Assembly: GCA_018499965.2 (NCBI GenBank)
Contig: JAHBAS020000024.1
Span: 1 to 64,000 of the forward strand
Direction of reading: 5' to 3'
DNA length: 64,000 bases
Source of the DNA: Candidatus Uhrbacteria bacterium
Lineage (GTDB): Bacteria; Patescibacteriota; Patescibacteriia; 2-12-FULL-60-25
Shown: positions 1-10,031 of the stretch, in pieces
Numbering within the stretch: the first letter of the stretch is position 1
Layout: every line of letters begins with the position of its first letter
Notes under the pieces: generated by a model
What the model saw: the letters and a program-made list of their open reading frames with translations, nothing else
The model's database searches: none
What the model was told of the DNA's origin: nothing
Position numbers and translations under genes: made by a program

Positions 1-40
1 GGTTCTGGCTCCCTCCCTTCGCAGGGAGGGAGCCAGAACC
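1..40. repeat. Perfect palindrome, 18-bp stem and TCGC loop, inside the reading frame
   Basis: GGTTCTGGCTCCCTCCCT-TCGC-AGGGAGGGAGCCAGAACC. Confidence 0.9.
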
Positions 41-1118
41 AGAGGAAGATACCTTCCCTCCGATCTCGCGTCGCAACCTTTATAAGCATCCGATCTTTTG
101 GGCGCGATTCCTTGGGTACGCGATTCCTCTGGGATTCTTGCTCTACGTCTTATATTTGAACTATCTCCCCTTCGGATACCACAAAACATTCACCATCACC
201 GTCGGCTCGCCGGATGATACGAAGGTGTCAGAGTTCTATTTGGAGCCGTCAAAAGGGCTTTCCGAACGAAAGACCGCAGAAGATGGAACCACGTATCGGG
301 AATTGAATGGCGTAGGAAAGGTCGTTTTCAAGCCAAAGGCTGTTTTAAAAGACGCTTTGATCACCGTGGAAACGAACGATCCGGGGATTTCGTTCATTCC
401 TCCGTATGTCGATATCAATCCTCAAGAGATCTCTTGGGATATTGATTGGAATCTCACCAAAGAAGTCCCGCAAGAACTCGAGAATACGAATGTCTTCTAT
501 TTCGAAGGTGAACCGTACTTTGATGGAACATCCCGCCTGGAATACGCCAGCTCAAGCGACATGTTCGAAGATGGTCCGTTTACGGTATACGCAGAATGGA
601 AACCAAAGGATGCGGAGAACGATTTTCAACAAATCGTAGGACACTTTAATTGGGAAGTCCTCCAGAATAAAAACGTCGTTCGCTTTATGGTGGGACGCGT
701 TGATAATGCTGAAGGAAAATTTTACATCGCGGATTACACCATTCCGGACCCCACGACCTTCTTTAGCAACAAGCACGCCCTTTTAGCTATCTATAACCCC
801 GATCCTGAAAATGGAAACGGATACATCGAAATCTACGTAGACGGGTATTTCGGATCACGCATCAATATCGGAAACAGTGTGATCTGGAAGGACTATAACG
901 GAACAAAAAACCTCACTTCGGGGAAAAGTGGACATGGCGCAGCGAAATACTATCAAGGAAGTATTTATGCCATTCGCATTCGAAAAAGAACGTTCTTAAA
1001 AGAGTACCAAAAAATTTACTTGGACTTTTCTGAAATCAAAAGCAGCATAAAAATACCTATTCTAAGTCAGACCTCAAGCACTTTTAAGAACGTAAAACTT
1101 CATGCCGATCAGGATTAA
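1..1118 (+). CDS. LamG/concanavalin-like membrane-anchored protein, 5' end outside window (ORF stays open upstream of the listed start at 138)
   Basis: Frame 3 is open from base 3; a TM segment (HPIFWARFLGYAIPLGFLLYVLYLNYL) precedes an extracellular domain with LamG-like text (FDGTSRLEY...FTVYAEWKP...IYVDGYFGSR...YQGSIYAIRIRKR). Confidence 0.6.
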   Translation, partial: FWLPPFAGREPEPEEDTFPPISRRNLYKHPIFWARFLGYAIPLGFLLYVLYLNYLPFGYHKTFTITVGSPDDTKVSEFYLEPSKGLSERKTAEDGTTYRELNGVGKVVFKPKAVLKDALITVETNDPGISFIPPYVDINPQEISWDIDWNLTKEVPQELENTNVFYFEGEPYFDGTSRLEYASSSDMFEDGPFTVYAEWKPKDAENDFQQIVGHFNWEVLQNKNVVRFMVGRVDNAEGKFYIADYTIPDPTTFFSNKHALLAIYNPDPENGNGYIEIYVDGYFGSRINIGNSVIWKDYNGTKNLTSGKSGHGAAKYYQGSIYAIRIRKRTFLKEYQKIYLDFSEIKSSIKIPILSQTSSTFKNVKLHADQD

Positions 1119-3384
1119 AAATTTTAAATATTTCAATACTTTTTCCAAGATCTCTCTAATTAGAGCTCTATACTTAACGTTTTTCATTTTTCTATATCTA
1201 GCAATAAGCGACACAAAAATCTATTCCTTAACAAATAACCAGACCTGGTTCTTTACATCAATGCTGGGATATCTGTCACTAAACCAATTCGTAAAAAAAT
1301 GGAAAAAGGGTGATCAGATTCTTTTTGAATTTTCAAAAATAATATTTTATTGTAGCTTAATGTTACTCTTTCTTAGTAAGAACGATTTTTTTAACATACT
1401 CAAAATAGAAAATCATCAAGTATTATTAGGAGTGGCAGCGATATCAGGAATTATTATTTTCTCAAAAAATAAAAAACAGACCCATGAACTCATCAATCAA
1501 GCCGAGCAAAAAGAATACGAAGCCGAGCAAAGCAGAAGACGGCTAGTCGACGAATCCAAAAAGAATATCCTTATCAAGATAAAAAACGCTCTTTATATCG
1601 AGGGGTGGAAATACTGTCTGGTTCTTTTCTTTCTTATAGCCTTAGCTACGGGGATTAAATACCCATATTTTGGAACCTCGTTCACAGGAAAGCATTCAAT
1701 GAAATATGCGGTCTATGTAGACACGACTAAGTACATGTATGAACAAAATAATCCATTTTTAAATATAAGAAAATATTTAGCCGATCCCGTAGAAAGGCCC
1801 GACGGAAAATGGGACACGCTCGGACGACCCCCTATCATCGAGTGGGGCCTGCTGTACACATATAAAATGCTCCCATTCAAAACCATAGAATACAACACTC
1901 GGGTGTTCATGCACGTGTTAGAAGTTATAGCTATAATATCCGCCTACCTATTTTTTAAAAAAATATTAAATAAGACACAAGCTCTTTTTATCATTTTTTT
2001 CCTTGTTATAAACCCGATATTTAATTTTATATACTTCCTCACCGTTGAGGACAGCATGCTTATCATTTTCACTTTTCTCTGCTTAAGATTTTTTTATGAT
2101 TATCTAGAAGAAAATCAAATGAGAGACCTGTTCATCGCTGGTATATTTTTAGGACTAGGACTCTCGAACAAATCTTCTATCTTTCTATGGCTATTTCCAA
2201 TGCTATTGACCTTATTTTTATTAAAAAATCGAGACATAAACTCCTTTATAAAAAGCTTTGGCATTCTAGCGATAACATCACTCCTGCCAACGATGGTATT
2301 TAGAACATCGATAAGATATTTACCTAAAAATGCCTTATTATTTTTGGGTATTTTTATTATATGGATCATTGCCATATGGCACTATAAAAACCTTCTTATT
2401 AAGCAAGAAAAAAATCTTACAAACCTCATAGAAAAACTTCTAAAACAAAAACTACTTATCTACGGATCGATTGGTTCCTTTTGCATTGCAAGTCTTGTTT
2501 TTCTCTATACCACAAAACTATACCAACTAAGCGGAGAATTTTTAACAGACTCGAGTCTAATCTTCAATAAAAAACTCTATGCATACATGCTAGATCAGGA
2601 ATTTAGAATATACATTACGGACAATATTTATTATCTTGGCATAATTTCACTAATCTTTATCTTCATAGCAGGAAATAAAAAACAATTAAAATCAATCTCC
2701 ATAATCCTCGGCGCTATCTTTTATTGGGTTATAGCCTCAAAAGTTATTTTTTTCCATGACTACTACACGACTATCATCACCATCAGTTTTTGCTTAACTT
2801 GCGGAATATTTATTTATCTTCTAAGTAAATCTACTAAAAATAAAATCGGATCGACCTTGTTTGTGATACTGGTACTTCTTTGGGTAACCCCTCCAGCTAT
2901 AAAGGCAAATCGAGAGCGTCTCAGCAAAGAAAGAGAACAAATTAGCTTCAAAGCGGCGGTCGATTACCTACGAGAACATACGAATCCAGATGATTTATAT
3001 ATAGACAATATTGACCTAAGCCCTCTCACGATCGCAACTAGTCGCTCTCGTATAGAACCCGATACTCTTATAAAAGACAGTATCAAATTATCCATAAAAA
3101 ACATAGGTTTTTCTGAAACAATGAAAAAACTCAATATCGCTTACCTCATCACTTTTAAAGAAGATCCTCCTCTCGAATCCTTTGCAAATATTTTTACAGA
3201 AGAAGATCTTCAAGCCGTGAGCTATAGACGCGCAGATATTATAAAATCAAGACTGGATCCGGATTTTAAATATTTTTCCGACTCCGAAAAACGAAAAATG
3301 ATAATAAATGACAAAAACTTAAAAGATAAATTCGTCCTAGAGCAGACGATTGGGGAATATCGATTCTATACATTCAAAGACTAA
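1102..3384 (+). CDS. GT39/PMT-like polytopic glycosyltransferase
   Basis: 760 aa, many TM helices, early acidic loop and ArnT/PMT-like layout; visibly AT-rich. Confidence 0.65.
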   Translation: MPIRIKNFKYFNTFSKISLIRALYLTFFIFLYLAISDTKIYSLTNNQTWFFTSMLGYLSLNQFVKKWKKGDQILFEFSKIIFYCSLMLLFLSKNDFFNILKIENHQVLLGVAAISGIIIFSKNKKQTHELINQAEQKEYEAEQSRRRLVDESKKNILIKIKNALYIEGWKYCLVLFFLIALATGIKYPYFGTSFTGKHSMKYAVYVDTTKYMYEQNNPFLNIRKYLADPVERPDGKWDTLGRPPIIEWGLLYTYKMLPFKTIEYNTRVFMHVLEVIAIISAYLFFKKILNKTQALFIIFFLVINPIFNFIYFLTVEDSMLIIFTFLCLRFFYDYLEENQMRDLFIAGIFLGLGLSNKSSIFLWLFPMLLTLFLLKNRDINSFIKSFGILAITSLLPTMVFRTSIRYLPKNALLFLGIFIIWIIAIWHYKNLLIKQEKNLTNLIEKLLKQKLLIYGSIGSFCIASLVFLYTTKLYQLSGEFLTDSSLIFNKKLYAYMLDQEFRIYITDNIYYLGIISLIFIFIAGNKKQLKSISIILGAIFYWVIASKVIFFHDYYTTIITISFCLTCGIFIYLLSKSTKNKIGSTLFVILVLLWVTPPAIKANRERLSKEREQISFKAAVDYLREHTNPDDLYIDNIDLSPLTIATSRSRIEPDTLIKDSIKLSIKNIGFSETMKKLNIAYLITFKEDPPLESFANIFTEEDLQAVSYRRADIIKSRLDPDFKYFSDSEKRKMIINDKNLKDKFVLEQTIGEYRFYTFKD

Positions 3385-4667
3385 ACTAACTCCAAAGAAA
3401 CATCTTCGGCTTCCGTTTGAATAACCATCTTTTTCATTTCTTTAAAAAACATGATGCGTAGAGCGACAACCATGATCGTCACGCAAAAAAGGGTCGCGTA
3501 CAGGATGCCCATGTAGCCAAAAAGCTTGACCGCAAAAACATTGATAACCAAATTCGTGATCGCTAAGCCCGAATACAGCCACGTCATCAATTTCGCATGA
3601 CCCGTTGCCACGATCATGCCATGGTCAATGGTCGCCGTCGTGATGTTTATGGTAAAAATAAGCAGAGATATCACGAAAACATTCCAAAAATACTCATTGA
3701 TATACGCAGGAAAAAAGAATGAGATGATCAACGGGATCGTAAAAAAACAAAAAACACCAATGGCAAGGCCGCTTCCTAAAAATATGGCCGTATACCGCTT
3801 CAACGAGGTATAGATTTGCCCATACGCCTTCTGCCCATAAAAAAGCTCCGTAAATCGAGGCGCAAAAACCTGTCCAAGCAGCGTAAAAGGGATGACAAGG
3901 ATAGAAAAGATCTTATTAAGTAGCTCATACGTGGCAATCTGACCCATGAACCCGTAATGACCGAGGAACAGGACATCAATGCGGGCAAAGATCTGATAAC
4001 TGATAACGGCTAATCCGTAGATAAGAGAATACTTCCCTATCTCTTTTATGATCGTGGAATTAAACTTAATGTGAAAGTTTTTATACGAAAAAGCAAAGAG
4101 AAGGAAAAGTAACGCGTAAAACGAAACTTGCGTAAAAATAGAACCAACCATTCCAAACCGCATGATGAAAAAAGGGGCGAGAAAAAGGAAAAGTATGCCC
4201 AAACCGGTGGTGATCACCGCCCCTTCTTTAAAACGCTTCAATCCCCTATACACCCCGTCATAAATCGACGAGGCTGGAACCAAAAAAATAAGCGGAGAAA
4301 AGTAAACGAGGTAACGGAAATGCTCTTTAAAGTACCAACCGCCAAATAACCCCATACCAAGCGCAATCACGGCAACGAAAGCCAAAACCATTAAAAGCGC
4401 ATTGAAAACAACGTGCTTTAGCTTTTCCTGATTCAAGCTATGATACTCGGCTACATATTTACTCGTAGCCGTTGAAACACCAAAATCACAGAGTAAAATC
4501 AAGAAAAAAATCGCCGAAAGGATGTAATTATAAACACCAAACAACTCAGGACTTAAAGTTCGCGCGGTTAGGATGAAGATATAAAAAACAATCCCCTGTT
4601 TCGAAAGCGTAAACAAGATCCTCCAAAAAAAGTCTTTTACGAATTCCGCATTAACGATTTTCGCCAT
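3381..4667 (-). CDS. Wzx-like polysaccharide flippase (MATE/MVF superfamily)
   Basis: 428 aa polytopic; FGVYNYILSAIFFLILLCDFGVSTATSKYVAEY motif region. Confidence 0.85.
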   Translation of the reverse strand: MAKIVNAEFVKDFFWRILFTLSKQGIVFYIFILTARTLSPELFGVYNYILSAIFFLILLCDFGVSTATSKYVAEYHSLNQEKLKHVVFNALLMVLAFVAVIALGMGLFGGWYFKEHFRYLVYFSPLIFLVPASSIYDGVYRGLKRFKEGAVITTGLGILFLFLAPFFIMRFGMVGSIFTQVSFYALLFLLFAFSYKNFHIKFNSTIIKEIGKYSLIYGLAVISYQIFARIDVLFLGHYGFMGQIATYELLNKIFSILVIPFTLLGQVFAPRFTELFYGQKAYGQIYTSLKRYTAIFLGSGLAIGVFCFFTIPLIISFFFPAYINEYFWNVFVISLLIFTINITTATIDHGMIVATGHAKLMTWLYSGLAITNLVINVFAVKLFGYMGILYATLFCVTIMVVALRIMFFKEMKKMVIQTEAEDVSLELV

Positions 4668-4671
4668 ACGA

Positions 4672-5643
4672 TTAAAGCCTCGGCGGCTTTATAGACAAAA
4701 AATCGTCCGTTGCGACCTTCCTACGTGATTGAAGATCTTTTCTGTTGCGTAAAGCGTTCGGTAGAATGCTGAAAAAAATTCCAATGGAGACGCAAAAATT
4801 ATAAAAAACCCTTATGTCACCTTTGATAAACGAAAACCTTATCGCCTTGATGCATTGATAGAGGAAAAACAGCGGGAAGCGCAAACAAACGTCGCCAAAG
4901 GTGTCGTTTTTAATGATGGATACCCCTTCTCCGGAAAAAAGGTATCGGTATCGATGTGCGTAAATCTTTGAGCTCGATGCGTGCTTGACCCCTAAATGCG
5001 TCAAAACCCTTTTCGTGTAAAGGAAATTCGAATATCCGAAAATAGCAAAACGCGGGCCGATATCCGATTCGTCCAAATGGTAAACCTGGCTTTCATCAAA
5101 TCCGCCAAGTCCATTCCACACATCCCGTCTAAAAAATAAACACGCACCCGTCGCGGACGCGATAGGAAGCATTTCCGGCAACTTGGAGATCTCCTCCCTA
5201 CTCGCCCACGGAATATTTCGATGGACGCCAAACGCCGTAAAATAAATTCCGTAGTACTTGGTTTTTTCCTTATCGACATCAAATAGCGGAAGTTGGATAA
5301 TGCCAGTACCTGGCGTAAAACGTTCAACCATCCTTTCAACAACATCCTTATCATTAATCAAAATGTCCCCATCAAGCGAAAAAACATATTCCCCCTTCGC
5401 ATGTTGAATACCGATATTTTTCCCCTTATTGAAACCTTCGTTGATCTTATTCTCAATGACAACGATACGCGAAAATTGTTTTAAATACTCAACGCTCCCA
5501 TCCGTAGAAGCATTGTCAACGTAAATAATTTCTAAATTCGGATAACTCAAATCCAAAAGAGGTTGAACGGTCTTTTGTAAAAATTCCAAACCGTTATAGG
5601 TCAATACGACGACGCTCACTAACGGAAATTCTTCATGCATCAT
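4672..5643 (-). CDS. GT2 family glycosyltransferase
   Basis: PLVSVVVLTYNGLEFLQKTV...YVDNASTDGS...SLDGDILIND. Confidence 0.9.
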   Translation of the reverse strand: MMHEEFPLVSVVVLTYNGLEFLQKTVQPLLDLSYPNLEIIYVDNASTDGSVEYLKQFSRIVVIENKINEGFNKGKNIGIQHAKGEYVFSLDGDILINDKDVVERMVERFTPGTGIIQLPLFDVDKEKTKYYGIYFTAFGVHRNIPWASREEISKLPEMLPIASATGACLFFRRDVWNGLGGFDESQVYHLDESDIGPRFAIFGYSNFLYTKRVLTHLGVKHASSSKIYAHRYRYLFSGEGVSIIKNDTFGDVCLRFPLFFLYQCIKAIRFSFIKGDIRVFYNFCVSIGIFFSILPNALRNRKDLQSRRKVATDDFLSIKPPRL

Positions 5644-6625
5644 ACTTTTTTATACCTACACGGCATCGCTTCCATACAAACTTCGGAAACAACAAGAAAG
5701 CGAAAAAATGCGCCTTGCAAAGGATCCGAATCATCGAAAACATCCCCATCCCCTCTTGCAACTTCTCAACCGACTCATTCTTTTTGCGAAGATAGCTCAA
5801 TTTCAAACCGATATTCCTGAATGGGAACAATATCAGATCCACGAATGACAAATCCTTTATCGCCGTAAGGATCGTATTCCTCTCACAATAGTAGGCTTTA
5901 AACGGAGACGCCTTGCCGCCGGTTTGTGAATGCAAATGGATCAGCGTCGCCCCCGGGGCAAGATACGCCTTATACCCCAAACCCTTTATGCGAAAACCCA
6001 AATCCAAATCTTCAACATACGCAAAATAGTCCTCATCAAAAACTTCCCCATCCCGCTTATACAAACGCTCCAAAACATCACGTCGATACAGAGGAGCCAC
6101 CCCGCCGGCGGCAAATATCTCGATCTCCCTTGATAATTCCGGAGCCTCTTGGTCCGTTAATCCATACCCCATGGAAATCCCGCCCTTGGCGTTTCTCTGC
6201 AACGCTTTTTCAAAAATCAACCCGGCGTTATTGATGACTTCACCTCCGATAAAATACGCCTTGCTCGAAACCGCTCCGATACTCCCATCGGTTTGCGCAA
6301 CAGCTACAAGCGACGCCAACCAATGCACGTCAACGATGGTATCGTTATTCAAACAAACGATGTAGGCGATATCCCGATCCTTAAAAGCCTCCTTCATGCC
6401 TTCGTTGTTCCCTTTGGCGAACCCTGTATTTTCCTGTAAGGCAATAATTTTCACTTTTTGAAAATGCTCTCGGACATAGGCAACTGATCCATCCCGGGAT
6501 CCGTTATCGACAAAAAACACCTCAAAATTTTGATAACTCTGACGGTATACCGCCGTTAAACAATCTTCTAAAAACCGAAGTCCATTCCAATTCACGATGA
6601 TGATGGCAACCTTTGGATCCGTCAT
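5633..6625 (-). CDS. GT2 family glycosyltransferase
   Basis: VAIIIVNWNGLRFLEDCL...FVDNGSRDGS...CLNNDT. Confidence 0.9.
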   Translation of the reverse strand: MTDPKVAIIIVNWNGLRFLEDCLTAVYRQSYQNFEVFFVDNGSRDGSVAYVREHFQKVKIIALQENTGFAKGNNEGMKEAFKDRDIAYIVCLNNDTIVDVHWLASLVAVAQTDGSIGAVSSKAYFIGGEVINNAGLIFEKALQRNAKGGISMGYGLTDQEAPELSREIEIFAAGGVAPLYRRDVLERLYKRDGEVFDEDYFAYVEDLDLGFRIKGLGYKAYLAPGATLIHLHSQTGGKASPFKAYYCERNTILTAIKDLSFVDLILFPFRNIGLKLSYLRKKNESVEKLQEGMGMFSMIRILCKAHFFAFLLFPKFVWKRCRVGIKKYDA

Positions 6626-7758
6626 AGCAAGTTCAAATGCTCACGCGAAATACGATCCAAATCAAATCGCTTGATCGTTTCCAAATTCTGTTCCGAAAAA
6701 AACTTTCTGGCCTCGGCATCTTCCCGCATGCGCGACAATGCATCAACCAATTCATCATCCTTGCCATGAGTAATCAAAAAGCCATTCTGTCCTTCTTTTA
6801 CGAAATCGACCTGTCCACCTTCATTGGTTGCGATAATCGGCAAACCCACTTGCATAGCTTCTTGCACCACGATCCCAAACCCCTCGTGCACAGAGGAAAG
6901 GACGAAAACATCGGCAACCGACAAATACTGGAACTTCCGTTCATCCGTAGCCCCGGAAATGATGTGTACACGATCTGAGATCCCGAGAGATTCGGCCAAC
7001 TCATGCAAACGATCACCTTCAGGACCCGAGCCGACGATCAATGCCTGAACCCGCTCATCGGGGATCTTCGCCAAACTACGAATTAAAAAATCAAATCCCT
7101 TTCGAGGAACCAACCTACCAACGCTAACCGTATAAAAGACATCGTTTCGCAAACCCAACTCCTCCCGCGTCTTGGGCGAAAAAGGAAATGATTCATAAGC
7201 CAACGGAATCAAGGCGATTTCCTTTGTATCGTCATAATACTTCTTCACGCCTCCTGCCGTATTCGAAGATTGCGCGGTCACAACATCAGATTGTCGCAAA
7301 ACCCAACGCACGACCGACCGGAAATACCATTTGCGATGCGGAGAAAAACGCTTGGTAGGATCATAGATATCGCCGCCATGCAACGAAAGGATATTCTTGA
7401 TACCGAATCGTTTAGACATCCAAACACCCAAAGGACCCGTGGGAAGTGCAAAATGCGTATTGATGAATTCATACCGATGCAGCTTGCACAGTTCTGCGGA
7501 CTTGCGATACGCCAAAAACGGGAAAGAGAGCAAAGAAGACATTGTCGCGGTCGGCAATTCCTTGCGACCTATCACCCGAACGCGATGGACATGAATACCA
7601 TCAACGACCTCAAACGACTTCAATCCCTCAAAGGAAGAGGTCACGCAGTCCACATGGTATCCCATGCGTAAAAACCCGATCGCAAGCTGCCTCGTGGCAA
7701 CGCCGCCTCCTCCTCCCAGCGGCGGAAACTCGTAATTCAATATCAAAATCCGTTTCAT
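6622..7758 (-). CDS. GT4 family glycosyltransferase
   Basis: N-terminal PPLGGGGGVATRQLA; SVGRLVPRKGFDFLIRSL; SVHEGFGIVVQEAMQVGLPIIAT. Confidence 0.9.
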   Translation of the reverse strand: MKRILILNYEFPPLGGGGGVATRQLAIGFLRMGYHVDCVTSSFEGLKSFEVVDGIHVHRVRVIGRKELPTATMSSLLSFPFLAYRKSAELCKLHRYEFINTHFALPTGPLGVWMSKRFGIKNILSLHGGDIYDPTKRFSPHRKWYFRSVVRWVLRQSDVVTAQSSNTAGGVKKYYDDTKEIALIPLAYESFPFSPKTREELGLRNDVFYTVSVGRLVPRKGFDFLIRSLAKIPDERVQALIVGSGPEGDRLHELAESLGISDRVHIISGATDERKFQYLSVADVFVLSSVHEGFGIVVQEAMQVGLPIIATNEGGQVDFVKEGQNGFLITHGKDDELVDALSRMREDAEARKFFSEQNLETIKRFDLDRISREHLNLL

Positions 7759-7761
7759 ACC

Positions 7762-8742
7762 TTATCTTCCTTCTTTCAACGTTAATAGCCACTCCCTATT
7801 CTCTAAAAACCAATCCGCAAAAACCTGAATCCCCTCCTGCATCCCCACTTTCGGGTCAAACCCCAGCTCCGCGCGTGCCTTTGAAATATCTGCGTAGGTT
7901 TCAACCACATCCCCAGGCTGCATGGGAAGATATTCTTTCTTCGCCGAAACGCCCAAAGCAGCTTCGAGCATATTCACGACATCCTCCAAGCCCACCGGAT
8001 GATCCCCGCCAAGATTATAGACCTCAAAGCCCACATCTTTCTTCGTCATCGCGCCTTTGATTCCACTGACGATATCCGTGATAAACGTGAAGTCACGCTT
8101 CATCTTGCCGTGATTATAAATCGCGATCGATTCGCCCTTGAGCATCTTCGTGGCAAAACGGAACAATGCCATATCCGGACGATAGTACGGACCGTACACC
8201 GTAAAGAAACGCAGGCCGATCATTTCAATGCCATAGAGATGGTGATACGTATGCGCCATGAGCTCGCAAGCCTTTTTCGTGGCAGCATAGAGAGACACCG
8301 GGGAATCGGTCATGTCGCTTTCCGCGAATGGGATTTTCTCGTTCTTCCCATACACGCTCGAAGACGATGCGAACACAACCCGCTTGATCCCATGCAATCG
8401 CGCAGCTTCAAAAACATTCAGCGTGCCAAGCGTATTCGCTCGCTCATAGGCCCACGGATTCACCAACGAATACCGAACGCCCGCTTGCGCCGCAAGATGG
8501 ATGATTTGATCCGGCTTTTCCGTGCCAACGAGATCGCTCAACGCGCTCTCCTCCGCAATGTCGAAGGAATGAAAACGATACTTCGAAAATGCCGACAAGG
8601 CTTCGTTTCGCTTTTGTTTAAGCAACGGATCGTAATAATCATTCAACGAATCCACGCCAATCACCTCATGCCCCTCGGAAAGCAACGTCTCGGCTAGATG
8701 ATAGCCGATGAAACCGGAAGAGCCTGTGAGGAGAATGCGCAT
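7762..8742 (-). CDS. NAD-dependent nucleotide-sugar epimerase (UDP-glucuronate 4-epimerase-like)
   Basis: MRILLTGSSGFIGYHLAETLL, YxxxK (YAATKKAC); internal Met chosen over the listed start. Confidence 0.85.
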   Translation of the reverse strand: MRILLTGSSGFIGYHLAETLLSEGHEVIGVDSLNDYYDPLLKQKRNEALSAFSKYRFHSFDIAEESALSDLVGTEKPDQIIHLAAQAGVRYSLVNPWAYERANTLGTLNVFEAARLHGIKRVVFASSSSVYGKNEKIPFAESDMTDSPVSLYAATKKACELMAHTYHHLYGIEMIGLRFFTVYGPYYRPDMALFRFATKMLKGESIAIYNHGKMKRDFTFITDIVSGIKGAMTKKDVGFEVYNLGGDHPVGLEDVVNMLEAALGVSAKKEYLPMQPGDVVETYADISKARAELGFDPKVGMQEGIQVFADWFLENREWLLTLKEGR

Positions 8743-8743
8743 A

Positions 8744-9784
8744 TCATCCGTTTTCAATGACCTCGCGGACGTCATACGGACGATCCAGCGTAGCACCGAA
8801 ATAAATCTTCGTAAGCATGTCGGAAACCAAACCAAAAACGAGAAGAAGCAAGCCGATGAAAAATCCGAACATCGAAAGGTTGGTCATGGCGCTATTCGAG
8901 AGATCTTGGAAGGCGAAAAACTTTTTATAGAGCGCCATGAAACCCGCGAAGGCCGAAATCGCCATAAGCGCCACACCGGCTCCGCCAAAAAGATGGAGCG
9001 GACGCGCAGCGTACTTGTGCCAAAACCATACGGAGAACATGTCGAGAATCCCTTTCACCCCCCGCTTCCAGTTGTATTTCGTTTTCCCGGTCGTTCGCGC
9101 ACGATGATCAACGACTTCTTCGCCAATACGGAAGCCTTTGATTTTGAGGATCGCGGGAATGAAACGATGCATCTCACCATAGAGGTTCACACGATCAAAG
9201 CACTCGGATCGATAGACCTTGAGCGAACACCCACTATCATGGATCCCGTCCTTGATCAGACGACGCCGCACGAAAGCCGCAGCAAGCGACGCCCAACGCT
9301 TGGACTTCTTGTCCTGACGGTTCTTACGCCATCCGCTCACAACGTCCAAATCATCCTTTTCCAGCTTTGCAATGAGCCGAGGGATGTCCGCAGGGTTATT
9401 TTGCCCATCGCCGTCTAAGGTGGCCAAATAACGCCCACTCGCAGCCTTAATCCCTGCATCCATGGCCGCAGTCTGCCCGAAGTTGCGACGAAGGTTCACG
9501 ATCTTAATGGGACTCAGGGTCTTTAGGACCTCCATGGTCCGATCGGAAGAACCATCGTTGACGAAGATGATTTCGAAAAATGGGGAGTGAGTAGGGGGTA
9601 GAGGGGAGGGTGTTGGAGCATTTTCTTCAATCCCGCCACCCACTACCCTCTCCCCTCTCCCCATCCCCAAACACATGGCTAAAATTTCACGATGCAAATT
9701 TGCAACCGCCCCTTCTTCGTTATACACGGGCACGATGACGGATAAGTAGAGGGATTGAGATGACATAGAAAGATAGGCGCTCAT
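8744..9784 (-). CDS. DPM1/ArnC-like GT2 glycosyltransferase with C-terminal TM helices and an in-frame low-complexity insertion
   Basis: LSVIVPVYNEEGAVANLHREIL...[insert]...FFEIIFVNDGSSDRTMEVL; LDGDGQNNPADIPRLI. Confidence 0.9.
   Translation of the reverse strand: MSAYLSMSSQSLYLSVIVPVYNEEGAVANLHREILAMCLGMGRGERVVGGGIEENAPTPSPLPPTHSPFFEIIFVNDGSSDRTMEVLKTLSPIKIVNLRRNFGQTAAMDAGIKAASGRYLATLDGDGQNNPADIPRLIAKLEKDDLDVVSGWRKNRQDKKSKRWASLAAAFVRRRLIKDGIHDSGCSLKVYRSECFDRVNLYGEMHRFIPAILKIKGFRIGEEVVDHRARTTGKTKYNWKRGVKGILDMFSVWFWHKYAARPLHLFGGAGVALMAISAFAGFMALYKKFFAFQDLSNSAMTNLSMFGFFIGLLLLVFGLVSDMLTKIYFGATLDRPYDVREVIENG
9579..9668. repeat. Imperfect GC-rich palindromic element inside the GT2 coding sequence
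   Basis: ATGGGGAGTGAGTAGGGGGTAGAGGGGAGGG...CCCACTACCCTCTCCCCTCTCCCCAT. Confidence 0.7.
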
Positions 9785-9867
9785 TTATCTCATGGTTGAG
9801 AGAAAAATATCCAAAAAAGCATAGCATGGTGTCTATGAGCCATCAATGGAAAAGGATCGAGGATAAC

Positions 9868-9905
9868 AAAAAATCAGGCGCGTCACGTATCGACACACCT
9901 GATCC
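9868..9905 (-). terminator. Rho-independent terminator (minus strand)
   Basis: Minus strand: ATCAGGTGTGTC-loop-GTGACGCGCCTGAT followed by TTTTTTG; GU pairs in the stem. Confidence 0.65.
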
Positions 9906-9932
9906 TTGAATACGGCGCACAATCCCTCCAAC

Positions 9933-10031
9933 TCAGAATCTCACCCAGAGCAAGTCGTAGATCGGATGACCTACGCCAAGAAAAGAAAGGACAACTACCT
10001 TCATCGTTGAAAGAACTTTTTTCAGGGTCAT
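9933..10031 (-). CDS. Small ORF, 32 aa: MTLKKVLSTMKVVVLSFLGVGHPIYDLLWVRF
   Basis: AAGGAGG Shine-Dalgarno 5 nt upstream of ATG; own terminator downstream; TTGATT-N17-TACGCT upstream. Confidence 0.5.
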   Translation of the reverse strand: MTLKKVLSTMKVVVLSFLGVGHPIYDLLWVRF

